A stretch of 64,000 nt of DNA, taken from Paludibaculum fermentans. GTDB taxonomy: Bacteria > Acidobacteriota > Terriglobia > Bryobacterales > Bryobacteraceae. This document shows, in pieces, positions 10,296 through 18,791 of this stretch (the first letter of the stretch is position 1; each line of letters starts with the position of its first letter). The stretch lies in contig NZ_CP063849.1 in assembly GCF_015277775.1 (NCBI RefSeq), positions 8,323,501-8,387,500 on the forward strand, read 5' to 3'. The translations under genes and the position numbers were made by a program. The notes under the pieces were generated by a model. That model ran no database searches and had not been told where the DNA came from. It worked only from the letters and a program-made list of their open reading frames with translations.

Positions 10296-10389
10296 AACCT
10301 AAACACGCAGTCCCAAGTCCGTTATCGCGCGTTCGGACTGGACTGTCAAGTCTTTTTTATGCAAGTATTTGCGGGACGAATCCAATGAA

Positions 10390-10407
10390 CACCACCGTAT
10401 GGTGGTG
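10390..10407. promoter_or_regulatory. CACCACC-N4-GGTGGTG palindrome upstream of the CoA-transferase operon
   Basis: A perfect 7-bp inverted repeat with a 4-bp spacer, about 95 bp upstream of the first operon gene. It is flanked on both sides by the word GAAC. It sits in a relatively AT-rich intergenic stretch (10296-10466) that must hold the operon promoter. Its size and position fit an operator, but no regulator gene is adjacent. Confidence 0.4.
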
Positions 10408-10466
10408 AACATTAGATAAAGTCCCGCAATCCAGTGAGATGCAGCCACCCATCCGAGGCTGTACGG

Positions 10467-13091
10467 CTATTCGTTGCGCAGCGCGTTCAGCGGATCGATG
10501 GCAGAGGCGCGGAATGCGGGCAAGGCACAGGCGGCGGTGGTGATGACGACCAGGCCAAGCGGAACCGCGGCCAGGGTCCAGGGGGAGAGTGGCCCGAGCC
10601 CAGCCAACGCGGAGCTGAGGACGCGGAACAGGGGGACGCTGAGGACGAGGCCCACGGCGGCTCCGGCCAGAGTGATCCGCAGGCCTTGGCCGAGGATCAG
10701 CCAGAGGATGCGCGGTCGGCTGGCTCCGATGGCGACGCGGATGCCGATCTCGCGGGTGCGGCGGACGACGGAGTAGGCGATGAGGCCGTAGAGCCCGACC
10801 AGCGCCAGGGCGAGGCCGACCAGGCCGGTCACGCTGACCATCTGGAGAACGACTAGCGACGGGCCCAGGACTCCCAGTTCATAGAAGACTTCGATGGGCC
10901 GCGTGTTGAAAACGGGCTGGTTCGGGTCGATGTTGCGGACGGTGCGCAGGACTGGGCCGGAGATTTCGCGCGGGTCGCCGAAGGTGTGGATGAAGAGCGT
11001 AAGCCGCGTGCGCGGGGCCTGGGTGAGGGGCATGTAAAAGTAAGGCTGCGGCTTCTCGGTGAGTGAGAGGTACTTGGCTGTTTTGGCGACGCCGACAATC
11101 TGGAGGAACTCGCCCTTGAGGCCGAGGCGGAAGCGTTTGCCCAGCGGGTCCTGGTCGGGGTAGAAGCGCCGAGCGAACTCCTGGTTGACCACGGCGATAC
11201 GGGCCGATTCGGCGGTGTCGCGGAGGGAGAAGGCGCGGCCCTGGAGGATGGGGGTGCCCACGGTTTCGAAGTAGTCCTCGCCGACGATGTTGGCGGAGAC
11301 CGAGACGGTGGCTTTGCCGCCGGGCAGTGGAGCGCCTTCGGGGATAATTTCCTCATCCGTGAAGTTTGGCCGGAACGGGACGCCGCGGCTGAGAGCGGCG
11401 GAGCGGACTCCGGGCAGGCGGCGCACTTCGTCGGCCAAACGGCGGTAAAACACGGTGGATTGATCCGGGGAATAACGCAGCAGGGACGGGTCGAACTCGA
11501 CCATCATCATGTGGTCGGTGCGGATGCCGGGGTCGGCCAGCATCATCTGGCGGAAAGCGTCAAGAAACGTACCAAAGGCGACGAGCAGGACGAGCGAAGC
11601 CGCGACCTGGGCCCCGACAAGGAACTGGCGGCCGAAGGCGCGGCCCTTCCTGGGTTCGCCTGTCTCGCCGGATTTGAGGGTCGGCGAGACCTCCATTTTG
11701 GTGGAGTGCCAGGCGGGTACGACGCCGAAGAGCAGGGCGCTGGCGATGGAGACGACGATGCTGAAAAGCAGGACGCGCCAATCCAGTTGGGCGGAGATGG
11801 CGATGGGTGTGTCGGTGGGCAGTTGAATCGAAGTGAGATAGCGGATGGCACCTTGGGCGAGCAGGATGCCCGCCGCGCCGCCGAGCAGCGCGAGCAGGAC
11901 GCTTTCGGTCACCAGTTGCTGGAAGAGGCGGCCTCGTCCGGCGCCGATGGCGAGGCGGATGGCGATCTCGCGGGAACGGGCCCGGGCCCGCGCCAGCAAC
12001 AGGTTAGCGACATTGGCGGAGGCGACCAGGAGGACGAGGGCGGAGAGGGTCATCAGCAGAGCCATGGCTCCGACGGCCGGCGGAAACTGCTGGACGCGCG
12101 ACTCGAGTTCCGTGCGGACGGCGAAGCGGATGCCGCGGTTGGTGTCGGGGTATTCGCGGGCCAGGGCGGCGGCCAGGGCGTCGAGCTCGGAGCGTGCCTG
12201 CCGGATGGTGGCGCCCGGTTTGAGGCGGCCGCGCAGCAGGAGGGACCGGGCGGAGCGGTCCTGCAGAATGCCGGCTCCGGAGCGGTTGGCAAGGCGGCCG
12301 GCCATGGTGAGGGGGAAGTAGAGGGCCGGGCGGATGAGCGGATCCATGCCGGTGAAGCTCTCGGGCGCCACGCCGATGATGGTGAAGGGGATGCCGTTGA
12401 GGCGGAGGGTGGTGCCGGCGGCGTCAGGATCGGATCCCAACTGGTTGCGCCAGAATTCGTGGCTGACGACGACTACCGGTTCGCGGTCCGGCGCGGCGGT
12501 TTCGTCGTCGCGAAACGCGCGGCCCAGCACCGGCTGGATGCCGAGGGTCTGGAAGAAGCCGTCGCTGACGACCGCGCCCATCTTCCATTGAGCGATGTCG
12601 TCGGCGGTGCGGGCGACGCCCAACCCGTAGAGATGGTAGCCGGCGACTGAAGAGAAGGCGCGGCTGCGGGCGCGGATCTCCTGCAGTTCGGGGTAGGGCA
12701 GGCCCTCGAAGGCTTCGTGATCGCTGACGCCGGTGATCTGGACAAGTTCCGAAGGATTGTGCGCGGCGATGGGCCGCAGGAGCAAGGCATCGGCCAGACT
12801 GAAGCTGGCGGTATTGGCCCCAATGCCGAGCGCCAGGGAGAGGATGGCGGTGAGGGCAAAGACGGGCGAGCGGCGCAGGGCGCGCAGACCGAAGACGAGA
12901 TCCTGTTTGAGACGCTCCAGATTGGTCCAGCCCCACATATCGCGTGTGACCTCCTTGATGAGGGCGACGTTGCCGAAGTCCTCGGTGATTGGGCCGCCGT
13001 CCCGGGCAGACTGTGCGAGGTGGAACTGGATCTCTTCATCAAGTTCCTGCTCGCGGCGGTGCCGTTGGAGAAACCAGCGAAAGAAGCTCAT
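10467..13091 (-). CDS. ADOP-type duplicated permease (MacB/FtsX family), first copy
   Basis: An 874-residue membrane protein. A cytoplasmic N-terminus rich in charged residues (RREQELDEEIQFHL) precedes a first transmembrane helix (FALTAILSLALGIGANTASFSL), a periplasmic MacB-like core domain, and three helices of an FtsX domain (LLLVASANVANLLLARARARSREIAIRL). The whole unit then repeats: a second extracytoplasmic domain and a second FtsX triplet (GLYGLIAYSVVRRTREIGIRVAIGAS). No ATPase gene is adjacent, as is typical of these orphan permeases. The cargo is unknown. The ATG at 13091 overlaps the PadR stop in ATGA, so the two are translationally coupled and PadR probably controls the permease. 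Confidence 0.88.
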   Translation of the reverse strand: MSFFRWFLQRHRREQELDEEIQFHLAQSARDGGPITEDFGNVALIKEVTRDMWGWTNLERLKQDLVFGLRALRRSPVFALTAILSLALGIGANTASFSLADALLLRPIAAHNPSELVQITGVSDHEAFEGLPYPELQEIRARSRAFSSVAGYHLYGLGVARTADDIAQWKMGAVVSDGFFQTLGIQPVLGRAFRDDETAAPDREPVVVVSHEFWRNQLGSDPDAAGTTLRLNGIPFTIIGVAPESFTGMDPLIRPALYFPLTMAGRLANRSGAGILQDRSARSLLLRGRLKPGATIRQARSELDALAAALAREYPDTNRGIRFAVRTELESRVQQFPPAVGAMALLMTLSALVLLVASANVANLLLARARARSREIAIRLAIGAGRGRLFQQLVTESVLLALLGGAAGILLAQGAIRYLTSIQLPTDTPIAISAQLDWRVLLFSIVVSIASALLFGVVPAWHSTKMEVSPTLKSGETGEPRKGRAFGRQFLVGAQVAASLVLLVAFGTFLDAFRQMMLADPGIRTDHMMMVEFDPSLLRYSPDQSTVFYRRLADEVRRLPGVRSAALSRGVPFRPNFTDEEIIPEGAPLPGGKATVSVSANIVGEDYFETVGTPILQGRAFSLRDTAESARIAVVNQEFARRFYPDQDPLGKRFRLGLKGEFLQIVGVAKTAKYLSLTEKPQPYFYMPLTQAPRTRLTLFIHTFGDPREISGPVLRTVRNIDPNQPVFNTRPIEVFYELGVLGPSLVVLQMVSVTGLVGLALALVGLYGLIAYSVVRRTREIGIRVAIGASRPRILWLILGQGLRITLAGAAVGLVLSVPLFRVLSSALAGLGPLSPWTLAAVPLGLVVITTAACALPAFRASAIDPLNALRNE

Positions 13092-13453
13092 GCGGGATCG
13101 CCCTCGGCTCCGCGGTTCAACATACCTTCCATGGCTTTGGAGAACTGATCCCAGCGGTCGCGTTCGGCGATGAGTTGCGCGCGTCCGGCGATGGTGAGGC
13201 TGTAGTATTTGGCGCGCTGGCTGTTCTCGGTGAGGCGCCACTCGGACTGGATCCAGCCGCGCTTTTCCAGGCGGTGGAGGGCCGGGTAGAGGGAACCGGT
13301 TTCCACCTGGAGGAGGTCGCCGGAGCCAGACCGGATGGAGTTGCTGATGGCGTAGCCGTGCTGCGCACCCCAGCAGAGGGTTTGGAGGATGAGCAGGTCG
13401 AGCGTGCCCTGGAGCAGCTCAATGCGGTTTTGGTAGCGGTCTGGCTTCGGCAT
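13088..13453 (-). CDS. PadR-family transcriptional regulator, acidobacterial type, first copy
   Basis: A 121-residue winged-helix regulator: LLQGTLDLLILQTL, then HGYAISNSIR, then the wing region VETGSLYPALHRLEKRGWI. PadR proteins are dimeric repressors that respond to ligands or cell stress. The first gene of a two-gene operon with the duplicated permease, it overlaps it by 4 bp. Two copies of TGTAGA-N3-TCTACA lie just upstream of its start, the expected place for autoregulation. Confidence 0.9.
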   Translation of the reverse strand: MPKPDRYQNRIELLQGTLDLLILQTLCWGAQHGYAISNSIRSGSGDLLQVETGSLYPALHRLEKRGWIQSEWRLTENSQRAKYYSLTIAGRAQLIAERDRWDQFSKAMEGMLNRGAEGDPA

Positions 13454-13461
13454 AGAAGGGA

Positions 13462-13500
13462 TGTAGAAAGTCTACATGGTGAGGGTGTAGAGAGTCTACA
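13462..13500. promoter_or_regulatory. paired TGTAGA-N3-TCTACA operators upstream of padR
   Basis: Two perfect 15-bp palindromes, TGTAGAAAGTCTACA at 13462-13476 and TGTAGAGAGTCTACA at 13486-13500. Their centres are 24 bp apart (a little over two helical turns), and they lie 9-47 bp upstream of the padR start codon. The pair would allow cooperative binding of two dimers. I see no such sites in front of the second padR gene at 18432. Confidence 0.75.
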
Positions 13501-13614
13501 GGGTTCAGCGCGTTCGAGTGTGTATTTACAGGTGTGAATGGGACAGGATGTGGGTGTGCTTGGCAGACGTGGGGCGCGGAGGCCGAGGCAAATGGGGTGC
13601 GGTAGACTCAGATC

Positions 13615-13842
13615 ATGCAGCGGACACAGCGTCTGACGGCGATTATTGAGCGCGAAGAAGACGGGTTCGTCTCATTGTGTCCTGAGTTGGATATCGCGAG
13701 TCAGGGCGAGTCCATCGAAGAGGCTCGGGCGAACCTGGTGGAAGCATTGACGCTGTTTTTTGAAGCAGCTGACCCGTCTGAGGTCGCGCGCCGGTATCAC
13801 GGAGACGTTCTCATTACTCAAGTTGAGGTTCCCGTTGGGTAA
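13615..13842 (+). CDS. hicB: HicB-family antitoxin
   Basis: A 75-residue protein with the partial RNase H fold of HicB antitoxins: LTAIIEREEDGFVSLCPELDIASQGESIEEARANLVEAL. There is no visible C-terminal DNA-binding domain, so it belongs to the short HicB type. It should neutralise the HicA encoded immediately downstream, whose start overlaps its end by 8 bp. The gene order, antitoxin first, is the reverse of the classical hicAB order. It lies divergent to the padR-permease operon. Confidence 0.85.
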   Translation: MQRTQRLTAIIEREEDGFVSLCPELDIASQGESIEEARANLVEALTLFFEAADPSEVARRYHGDVLITQVEVPVG

Positions 13843-14053
13843 GCTTCGAGTTCTTTCCGGTAGGGAGGTCTGCCGGATTCTCGAAGCGAGTGGTTTTGTG
13901 AACGTTCGCCAACGAGGCAGCCATCGCATAATGCAGCGCCGGGTTGATGGCACGACGTTCACGGTGCCGGTCCCGTTGCATGATCCTCTTCGCTCAGGCA
14001 CATTGTCGAGTATTGTGCGGCAATCGGGATTGCCACGGACCCTATTCGAATAG
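13835..14053 (+). CDS. hicA: HicA-family mRNA interferase toxin
   Basis: A 72-residue protein with the double-stranded-RNA-binding-like HicA fold: GREVCRILEASGFVNVRQRGSHRIMQR. The His in GSH is the catalytic residue in this family. The protein would cleave mRNA in a ribosome-independent way when HicB is lost. The most likely start is a TTG at 13835, overlapping the hicB stop; the frame is open further upstream from 13760, but that stretch lies inside hicB. The unusual start codon and coupling would keep toxin below antitoxin. Confidence 0.82.
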   Translation: MGKLRVLSGREVCRILEASGFVNVRQRGSHRIMQRRVDGTTFTVPVPLHDPLRSGTLSSIVRQSGLPRTLFE

Positions 14054-14088
14054 ACATCGGCTGTAACTCAGAAGAACCCCGACAGGCG

Positions 14089-14244
14089 ATGGTGCGTTTT
14101 ATTGACAAGTCGGCTTACCGGCCTTTGGACGTCATGAAAGGTAGTGTCGGCGGTCGGGCGGCGGGCGACAGGAAGTGCCGGGTCAAGGTGATGCTGTCCA
14201 GCTCGCAACATCTGGAGACGGTGGGAGTGGGTGTTCGCGGATGA
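14089..14244 (+). pseudogene. diverged fragment of the 5' part of the glycosidase gene
   Basis: A 51-codon frame whose middle, DKSAYRPLDVMKGSVGGRAAGDRKCRVKV, closely matches residues ~33-62 of the intact glycosidase 1 kb downstream (DKSSYRPLDVVKVKVGGRAAGDRKCRVKV). Similarity covers only about 90 bp and stops abruptly on both sides. No signal peptide precedes it. It is much more diverged than the 3' copy at 3070-3521, so it stems from a separate, older event. The following 150 bp up to the next gene contain nothing I recognise. Confidence 0.65.
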
Positions 14245-14394
14245 CGATCCTGCGTAGAGGGAAAGTGGCGGCGCTGATCGCGCTGCCGAGAGCGGCCCGG
14301 GCGGTTGGGCGCGGATGAGGACCAGCACCAATCCAAGGAAGACTGGAAGGATGCGGTGATGAGCCCGGGGTTGAATGGAGACGGGCTGTAGTTG

Positions 14395-14946
14395 CTAGGC
14401 CGGATGCGCCATCCGCGAGGTAGCGATGACGATGCCGACGTACAGCAGGAACACGCCGGCGAGCGCGGCCTTGTCTCGCAGGGAGAGGCGGAGCTCGGGC
14501 CAGGGAAGAGGGACTCCCCGGCCTCGGATGGCAGCTAGGGCGAGGCCGGCGACGACCAACAGGACGGTGGCCGCGGTGAGGAGGGTGGCCAGCGCGTGCG
14601 AGTTTGGCTGCTGGGCCAACCGGCTGAGTTCGAGGGCCTCGAAGTTCGACTTGCAGGCGATCGCGAACGTCAGCGTGAGGAAGATGTTCGCGTAAGCGGC
14701 ACGGCGGGCGGGGTTGGGGAAGTCGGCCGCGTGCGAAAGCATGAGCAGCGACATGAGCCCGCGGAGCAGATTCATTGCCGGCACTCGAAACACCATGAAG
14801 AGAGATTTGGGCGCCACGGCGACTGCTCCGGCAAAGGGGTTTCGCAGGGCGGGCAGCTCTGCCGGCATGGCTGCGTAGCCTGCGGCCAGCAGCAGGAACG
14901 GCGCGGCGAACAGGAGGAGAGCCGAGGTGAGTGTCGTTCGAGACAT
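14395..14946 (-). CDS. hypothetical membrane protein
   Basis: A 183-residue protein with about four hydrophobic segments: residues 5-27 (LTSALLLFAAPFLLLAAGYA), ~60-75, ~88-102 (IFLTLTFAIAC) and two near the end (ALATLLTAATVLLVVAGLALA; AALAGVFLLYVGIVIA). Only short loops lie between them and no motif of a known enzyme or transporter family stands out. The ATG at 14946 is the only sensible start. It is divergent from the glycosidase gene, with a ~135-bp shared upstream region. Confidence 0.65.
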   Translation of the reverse strand: MSRTTLTSALLLFAAPFLLLAAGYAAMPAELPALRNPFAGAVAVAPKSLFMVFRVPAMNLLRGLMSLLMLSHAADFPNPARRAAYANIFLTLTFAIACKSNFEALELSRLAQQPNSHALATLLTAATVLLVVAGLALAAIRGRGVPLPWPELRLSLRDKAALAGVFLLYVGIVIATSRMAHPA

Positions 14947-15081
14947 CGGTTTGAGTAGCAGCCTGCTGCGACCAGACTAGCAGTGGAGCGATCGGTTCCG
15001 AGCCGGAGTGGGCGACGGGGATCACGGGCAGGCCATTGGGGGCGCTCCAAGCTCCCTCTGTTGGGATAGATTGGTGTCCGT

Positions 15082-16956
15082 ATGCTGATCCGTTGTACTT
15101 CCCTGATTCTGCTGGCTTCGCTGGCGGCGATTGCTTCCGATCCGTCCACGGTGGAAGGCGCGTATGGCCGCTTGTCCACGGATAAGTCGTCTTACCGGCC
15201 TTTGGATGTGGTGAAGGTGAAGGTCGGCGGCCGGGCGGCGGGCGACCGCAAGTGCCGGGTGAAGGTCGCTGATCCGGATCAGCGGGTGTACTTCGAAAAG
15301 GACGTCGATCTGGAGGCCAATCAGGGCCGGGTCCAGTTCACCGCTTCCGGCAAGCTCGGCGTGCACTACGTGTACCTGTGGTGGCCTGAGGCAAAGAAGT
15401 ACAGCAGGTATGTGAATTTCCGGCTGGATGCGGAGACCGGCATCGAGTCCGGAGACAGGGACTTCGACACCATCTACCCGTTCACGCACGAACGCGTGCA
15501 ACTGGGGCGGCGCGACTACATGACGAAGCGCGGCCGGTTTGTGGGTTACATTTCGGCCGATACCAACCACTTCGATGGCATCTGGCTGCGCGACTGGATC
15601 TATACGCTGCCGGCATACAAATATTGGGAGCGCGAGATGCAGTGCGGGCTCGACCGGTTTCTGGAGGTGCAGCGCGAAGACGGCCAGACGCCGGATGGGA
15701 TCGAGCGCGACGGGCGGACGTGGCGGGTTGGGCTGGAGAGCGATGTCGAGTACATCCTGACGCTGGGCGTGTGGGACACGTGGAAAGCGACGGGCGACGA
15801 TGCGTGGCTGCGGGCCGCGATGCCGAAGCTGGAAAAGGCCCTCAGCTACATTCGCAGCGACGCCAAGCATTGGGACGCGAAGAACCGGCTGATCCAGCGG
15901 CAGCACAGCTGCGATACGTGGGACTACGACATCGATGGCGCTACGGATCACGGCGCCAGCCGGCACGTGATTGCGAACTGCGACCAGAGCGGGTATGCGC
16001 TGGCGTTTCGCGGGATGAGCGAGATGTACCGGTATCTGGGCGATAACGCGGCGGCGGAGCGCTGGGCGAAGGAGGCCGGCGAGTATCGTGAGCGGGCGAT
16101 GAAGATGCTGTGGGACGGCACGAAGTTCCTGCATCACGTGCACCTGGATGCCATCGACCACGGGGGTTTCGACGAGACGAAGCAGCTCACCATGGGCAAT
16201 ACGTGGGCGATGACGCGCGGGCTCGCCGATGAGAAGCAGTCGATCAAGATCATCGATGAATACCGGCGGCGTCAAAAGGAAACGGGCGACAAATACCCGT
16301 GGTGGAGCCTGCAGCCGGGCTACCCGGACCGGCTCGGCTATTGGAAGGACAAGTACCGGCTGGAGGGTGCCTACGCCAATGGCGGCCTCATGCCGTGGGT
16401 GGGCGGAGAACTGGCGCGGGCTTCGTTCTTTTATGGTCGCGAGTCGTATGGCGTCGAGCTGATGCGGCAGTATGCGGATCATCTGCGGCGGACCGGGGGC
16501 GCGCAGGTCTGGTATTTTCCCGATGGGACTCCGGGCTACCGCACGACGAATGAGGTGAACTACGCGGGGTGGGGCATGGCGCAGTGGGTTGACGCGCTGG
16601 TGGAAGGACTGGCGGGCATCCGGGATCCGCAAGGCCAGATGCGTGCGGTGGAGATTTCGCCGCGTTGGGCAGCGGCGGGCGTAAAGGAAGTGCGGGCGAC
16701 GGCGCGGTATGGAGCGTCGGAGGCGTACTTCAGCTACAAGTGGGCAGCGGAGCCGGCGTCGATTGAGATCGAGTATTCGGGCTCGGGCGAGAAGGCGGAG
16801 TTCCGGGTGCTGCTGCCGGCGGGGTTTGCTCCGCGGGCGGTGATGGTAAATGGGACTGACGTGAAGTTCGAGCGGGAAGACGTGGGGGCGAGCGTGTATA
16901 TCCGGTTCCAGCCTGCGAGTGGGACGCGCGGCACGATTCGCATCGGCCGCGCGTGA
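15082..16956 (+). CDS. secreted six-hairpin (alpha/alpha-toroid) glycoside hydrolase-like protein
   Basis: A 624-residue protein with a signal peptide (MLIRCTSLILLASLAAIAS). A ~110-residue beta domain (30-140) precedes a helical catalytic-type domain (~150-540), which has the look of six-hairpin glycosidases: FDGIWLRDWIYTLPAYKYWER, HWDAKNRLIQRQHSCDTWDYD, and DQSGYALAFRGMSEM. A C-terminal beta domain (560-624) ends it. Acidic residues in IWLRDW and in TWDYDIDG are candidates for catalysis. The substrate is unknown; a plant or microbial glycan is likely. Parts of this gene are duplicated elsewhere in the window: an inverted, frameshifted 3' copy at 3070-3521 and a diverged 5' fragment at 14089. 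An MFS transporter gene converges on it, stop codons 7 bp apart. Confidence 0.72.
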   Translation: MLIRCTSLILLASLAAIASDPSTVEGAYGRLSTDKSSYRPLDVVKVKVGGRAAGDRKCRVKVADPDQRVYFEKDVDLEANQGRVQFTASGKLGVHYVYLWWPEAKKYSRYVNFRLDAETGIESGDRDFDTIYPFTHERVQLGRRDYMTKRGRFVGYISADTNHFDGIWLRDWIYTLPAYKYWEREMQCGLDRFLEVQREDGQTPDGIERDGRTWRVGLESDVEYILTLGVWDTWKATGDDAWLRAAMPKLEKALSYIRSDAKHWDAKNRLIQRQHSCDTWDYDIDGATDHGASRHVIANCDQSGYALAFRGMSEMYRYLGDNAAAERWAKEAGEYRERAMKMLWDGTKFLHHVHLDAIDHGGFDETKQLTMGNTWAMTRGLADEKQSIKIIDEYRRRQKETGDKYPWWSLQPGYPDRLGYWKDKYRLEGAYANGGLMPWVGGELARASFFYGRESYGVELMRQYADHLRRTGGAQVWYFPDGTPGYRTTNEVNYAGWGMAQWVDALVEGLAGIRDPQGQMRAVEISPRWAAAGVKEVRATARYGASEAYFSYKWAAEPASIEIEYSGSGEKAEFRVLLPAGFAPRAVMVNGTDVKFEREDVGASVYIRFQPASGTRGTIRIGRA

Positions 16957-16962
16957 GAGTAG

Positions 16963-18219
16963 TTAGGCCGTCACAGGGGCCGGTTCCGTGGGTTTCATGA
17001 ACGCCTTGATGCCGTAGATCAACAGCAGCCCGACGATCAGGTAAACGACGCAACTGGCGCTGATGGCCGCGCTCATGCCGTACGTTTCGGCGGCGCGGGC
17101 CACGGCGAGAGGAGCAATGCTGCCGCCCAGCCAGCCGATGGAGTTCATCAGGCCGAGGGCGGTGGCGCGGTTCTCGGGTTTCACGACGTCATATAGGGAC
17201 GCCCAGATGTTGGCGTCGTAGAGGCCTTTCGAGAAGCCGAAGCCGGCCATGCCGAGGACGAGCATGGGAACGGAGAGCGTCCAGCCAGCGAGGAATATAA
17301 ACGGAATGCCCAGCAGCAGGCCCAGGGACTGCGTCCACATGCGGCCGGCGCGGCTGCGGCGCACGAAGCGATCGGCCAGGAAGCCGCCGGTCATGACGCC
17401 GCACACCGAGGCGATCTGCAGGTAGGCGGTGCCGTTGAGCCCGGCCATCGAGAGGCTCATGCCGAACTTCTCGAACAGGAACGTCGGCATCCAGGTGAGG
17501 AAGATCATGGCCACGAAGTTGGCGCCGACGAAGACGGTGATCAGGACCGGCACCATGCGGTGTTCAAAGGTGTGGCTGAGGGTAGCGAAGAGGTTCTTGT
17601 CGAGTTTGAGCGAGCCGTGTCCGCCGTCGTCACCGGGCTGTTCGGATTGCCCGCGCTTGGGCTCCTTCAGCAGCGCTACGAGGACGACGCCCAGCACTGT
17701 GCCGAGGAGGCCGAAGAGGTAGAAGCTGGAGCGCCAGCCGTAGTGCTGGCCCAGGTGGCCGGCCACGGCTCCGCCGGCGATGGTACCGGCGTAGACGCTG
17801 GACTGGTGGATGGCCATGGCTCGGGAGCGGGTGTCGCGGCCGTGATAGTCGCTGACCAGGGACATGGAGGCGGGGAAGTAGAAGGCTTCACCGAGTCCTT
17901 CGAGGGCGCGGAAGAGGACCAGTTGCCAGTAAGTGGTGGAGAAGGCAGTGGCCACGGTGACCAGCGACCAGAAGATGAGTCCGCCGATGATGAGGGTCTT
18001 GCGCTGGAGGCGGTCACCCACCATGCCGGCGAAGGGTCCGGAGAGGGCGTAGACCCACATGAAGGAGCTGCCGACGATCGCGAGTTGCGAAGTCGAGAGG
18101 TTCATTTGGCTCTTCAGGAGCGGAAAAACCGAGTAGATGGCCTGACGGTCCGCGTAGTTGAAGAAGCAGACGAACCACAGCATGCCGACGACGAACCATT
18201 TGTACCGAGAGAGAACCAT
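16963..18219 (-). CDS. MFS transporter, anion:cation symporter-like
   Basis: A 418-residue transporter with twelve hydrophobic segments and a central cytoplasmic loop (KEPKRGQSEQPGDDGG). The N-terminal signature NYADRQAIYSVFPLLK and the loop 2-3 motif GDRLQRKTL are typical of the ACS (hexuronate/glucarate/sialate) branch, and GRDTRSRAM is the matching loop. It probably imports an organic anion or sugar acid with protons or sodium. Convergence with the glycosidase gene suggests, without proving, that it takes up breakdown products. The ATG at 18219 starts the first helix. Confidence 0.85.
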   Translation of the reverse strand: MVLSRYKWFVVGMLWFVCFFNYADRQAIYSVFPLLKSQMNLSTSQLAIVGSSFMWVYALSGPFAGMVGDRLQRKTLIIGGLIFWSLVTVATAFSTTYWQLVLFRALEGLGEAFYFPASMSLVSDYHGRDTRSRAMAIHQSSVYAGTIAGGAVAGHLGQHYGWRSSFYLFGLLGTVLGVVLVALLKEPKRGQSEQPGDDGGHGSLKLDKNLFATLSHTFEHRMVPVLITVFVGANFVAMIFLTWMPTFLFEKFGMSLSMAGLNGTAYLQIASVCGVMTGGFLADRFVRRSRAGRMWTQSLGLLLGIPFIFLAGWTLSVPMLVLGMAGFGFSKGLYDANIWASLYDVVKPENRATALGLMNSIGWLGGSIAPLAVARAAETYGMSAAISASCVVYLIVGLLLIYGIKAFMKPTEPAPVTA

Positions 18220-18431
18220 TCTTGTTAGGAATACCGCAACCGAGGGGGGGCGTGCAGTGCGGAGCGCTTACATTGTGCCTTGGCCGCGAGGCGAGGTTGG
18301 ATTGGCGGCCGTATGCAGGCAGGGCAACATGCCAGGAATACCGTCTGTTACACGCGTGAACTCTCGCCTGCTCCCCTTGTAATCCCAGGGGAACCTATGC
18401 GAATCTTCCATAGAAAGCACAGGGGAGCGGG

Positions 18432-18791
18432 ATGGATAAGACGCAACTGGAACTCGTTCGTGGAACTCTCGACGTTCTGATTCTCAAGGCGCTGGTCTGG
18501 GGCCGGCTGCACGGGTACGCCATCACAAGCCTGATTCACCGCCAGACCGAGGAAGCGCTGCTGGTGGAAGAAGGCACGCTGTACCCCGCGCTGTGGCGGT
18601 TGGAGGCCAAAGGCCTGGTGGAAGCCGAGTGGGGCCTTTCCGAAAACAACCGGCGGGCCAAGTTTTATCAACTGACCTCTGAGGGGCGGCGGCAGCTGCG
18701 CGAAGAGACCAGGACGTGGGAGGCCTATTCGGCTGCCGTCAGCAAGATGCTGGGCGCCACGAAGCCTCCTTTGCCGGAGAAAGCCGGATGA
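18432..18791 (+). CDS. PadR-family transcriptional regulator, acidobacterial type, second copy
   Basis: A 119-residue winged-helix protein close to the first copy: LVRGTLDVLILKAL, HGYAITSLIH and VEEGTLYPALWRLEAKGLV. A good ribosome binding site (AGGGGAGCGGG) precedes the ATG. Its TGA overlaps the ATG of the permease gene in ATGA. The ~210-bp upstream region (18220-18431) lacks the TGTAGA palindromes seen at the other padR gene, so the two regulators may recognise different sites. Confidence 0.9.
   Translation: MDKTQLELVRGTLDVLILKALVWGRLHGYAITSLIHRQTEEALLVEEGTLYPALWRLEAKGLVEAEWGLSENNRRAKFYQLTSEGRRQLREETRTWEAYSAAVSKMLGATKPPLPEKAG

Noticed and set aside
11460-12650. 396-codon plus-strand frame opposite the first ADOP permease
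   Set aside because: Low-complexity Gly/Asp/Glu translation with no strands or motifs; the permease on the other strand explains the sequence.
15022-16632. 536-codon minus-strand frame opposite the glycosidase
   Set aside because: Starts in an arbitrary place, Arg/Pro/Leu-biased, and part of it reappears in the fragment at 3335 only because the DNA is duplicated.
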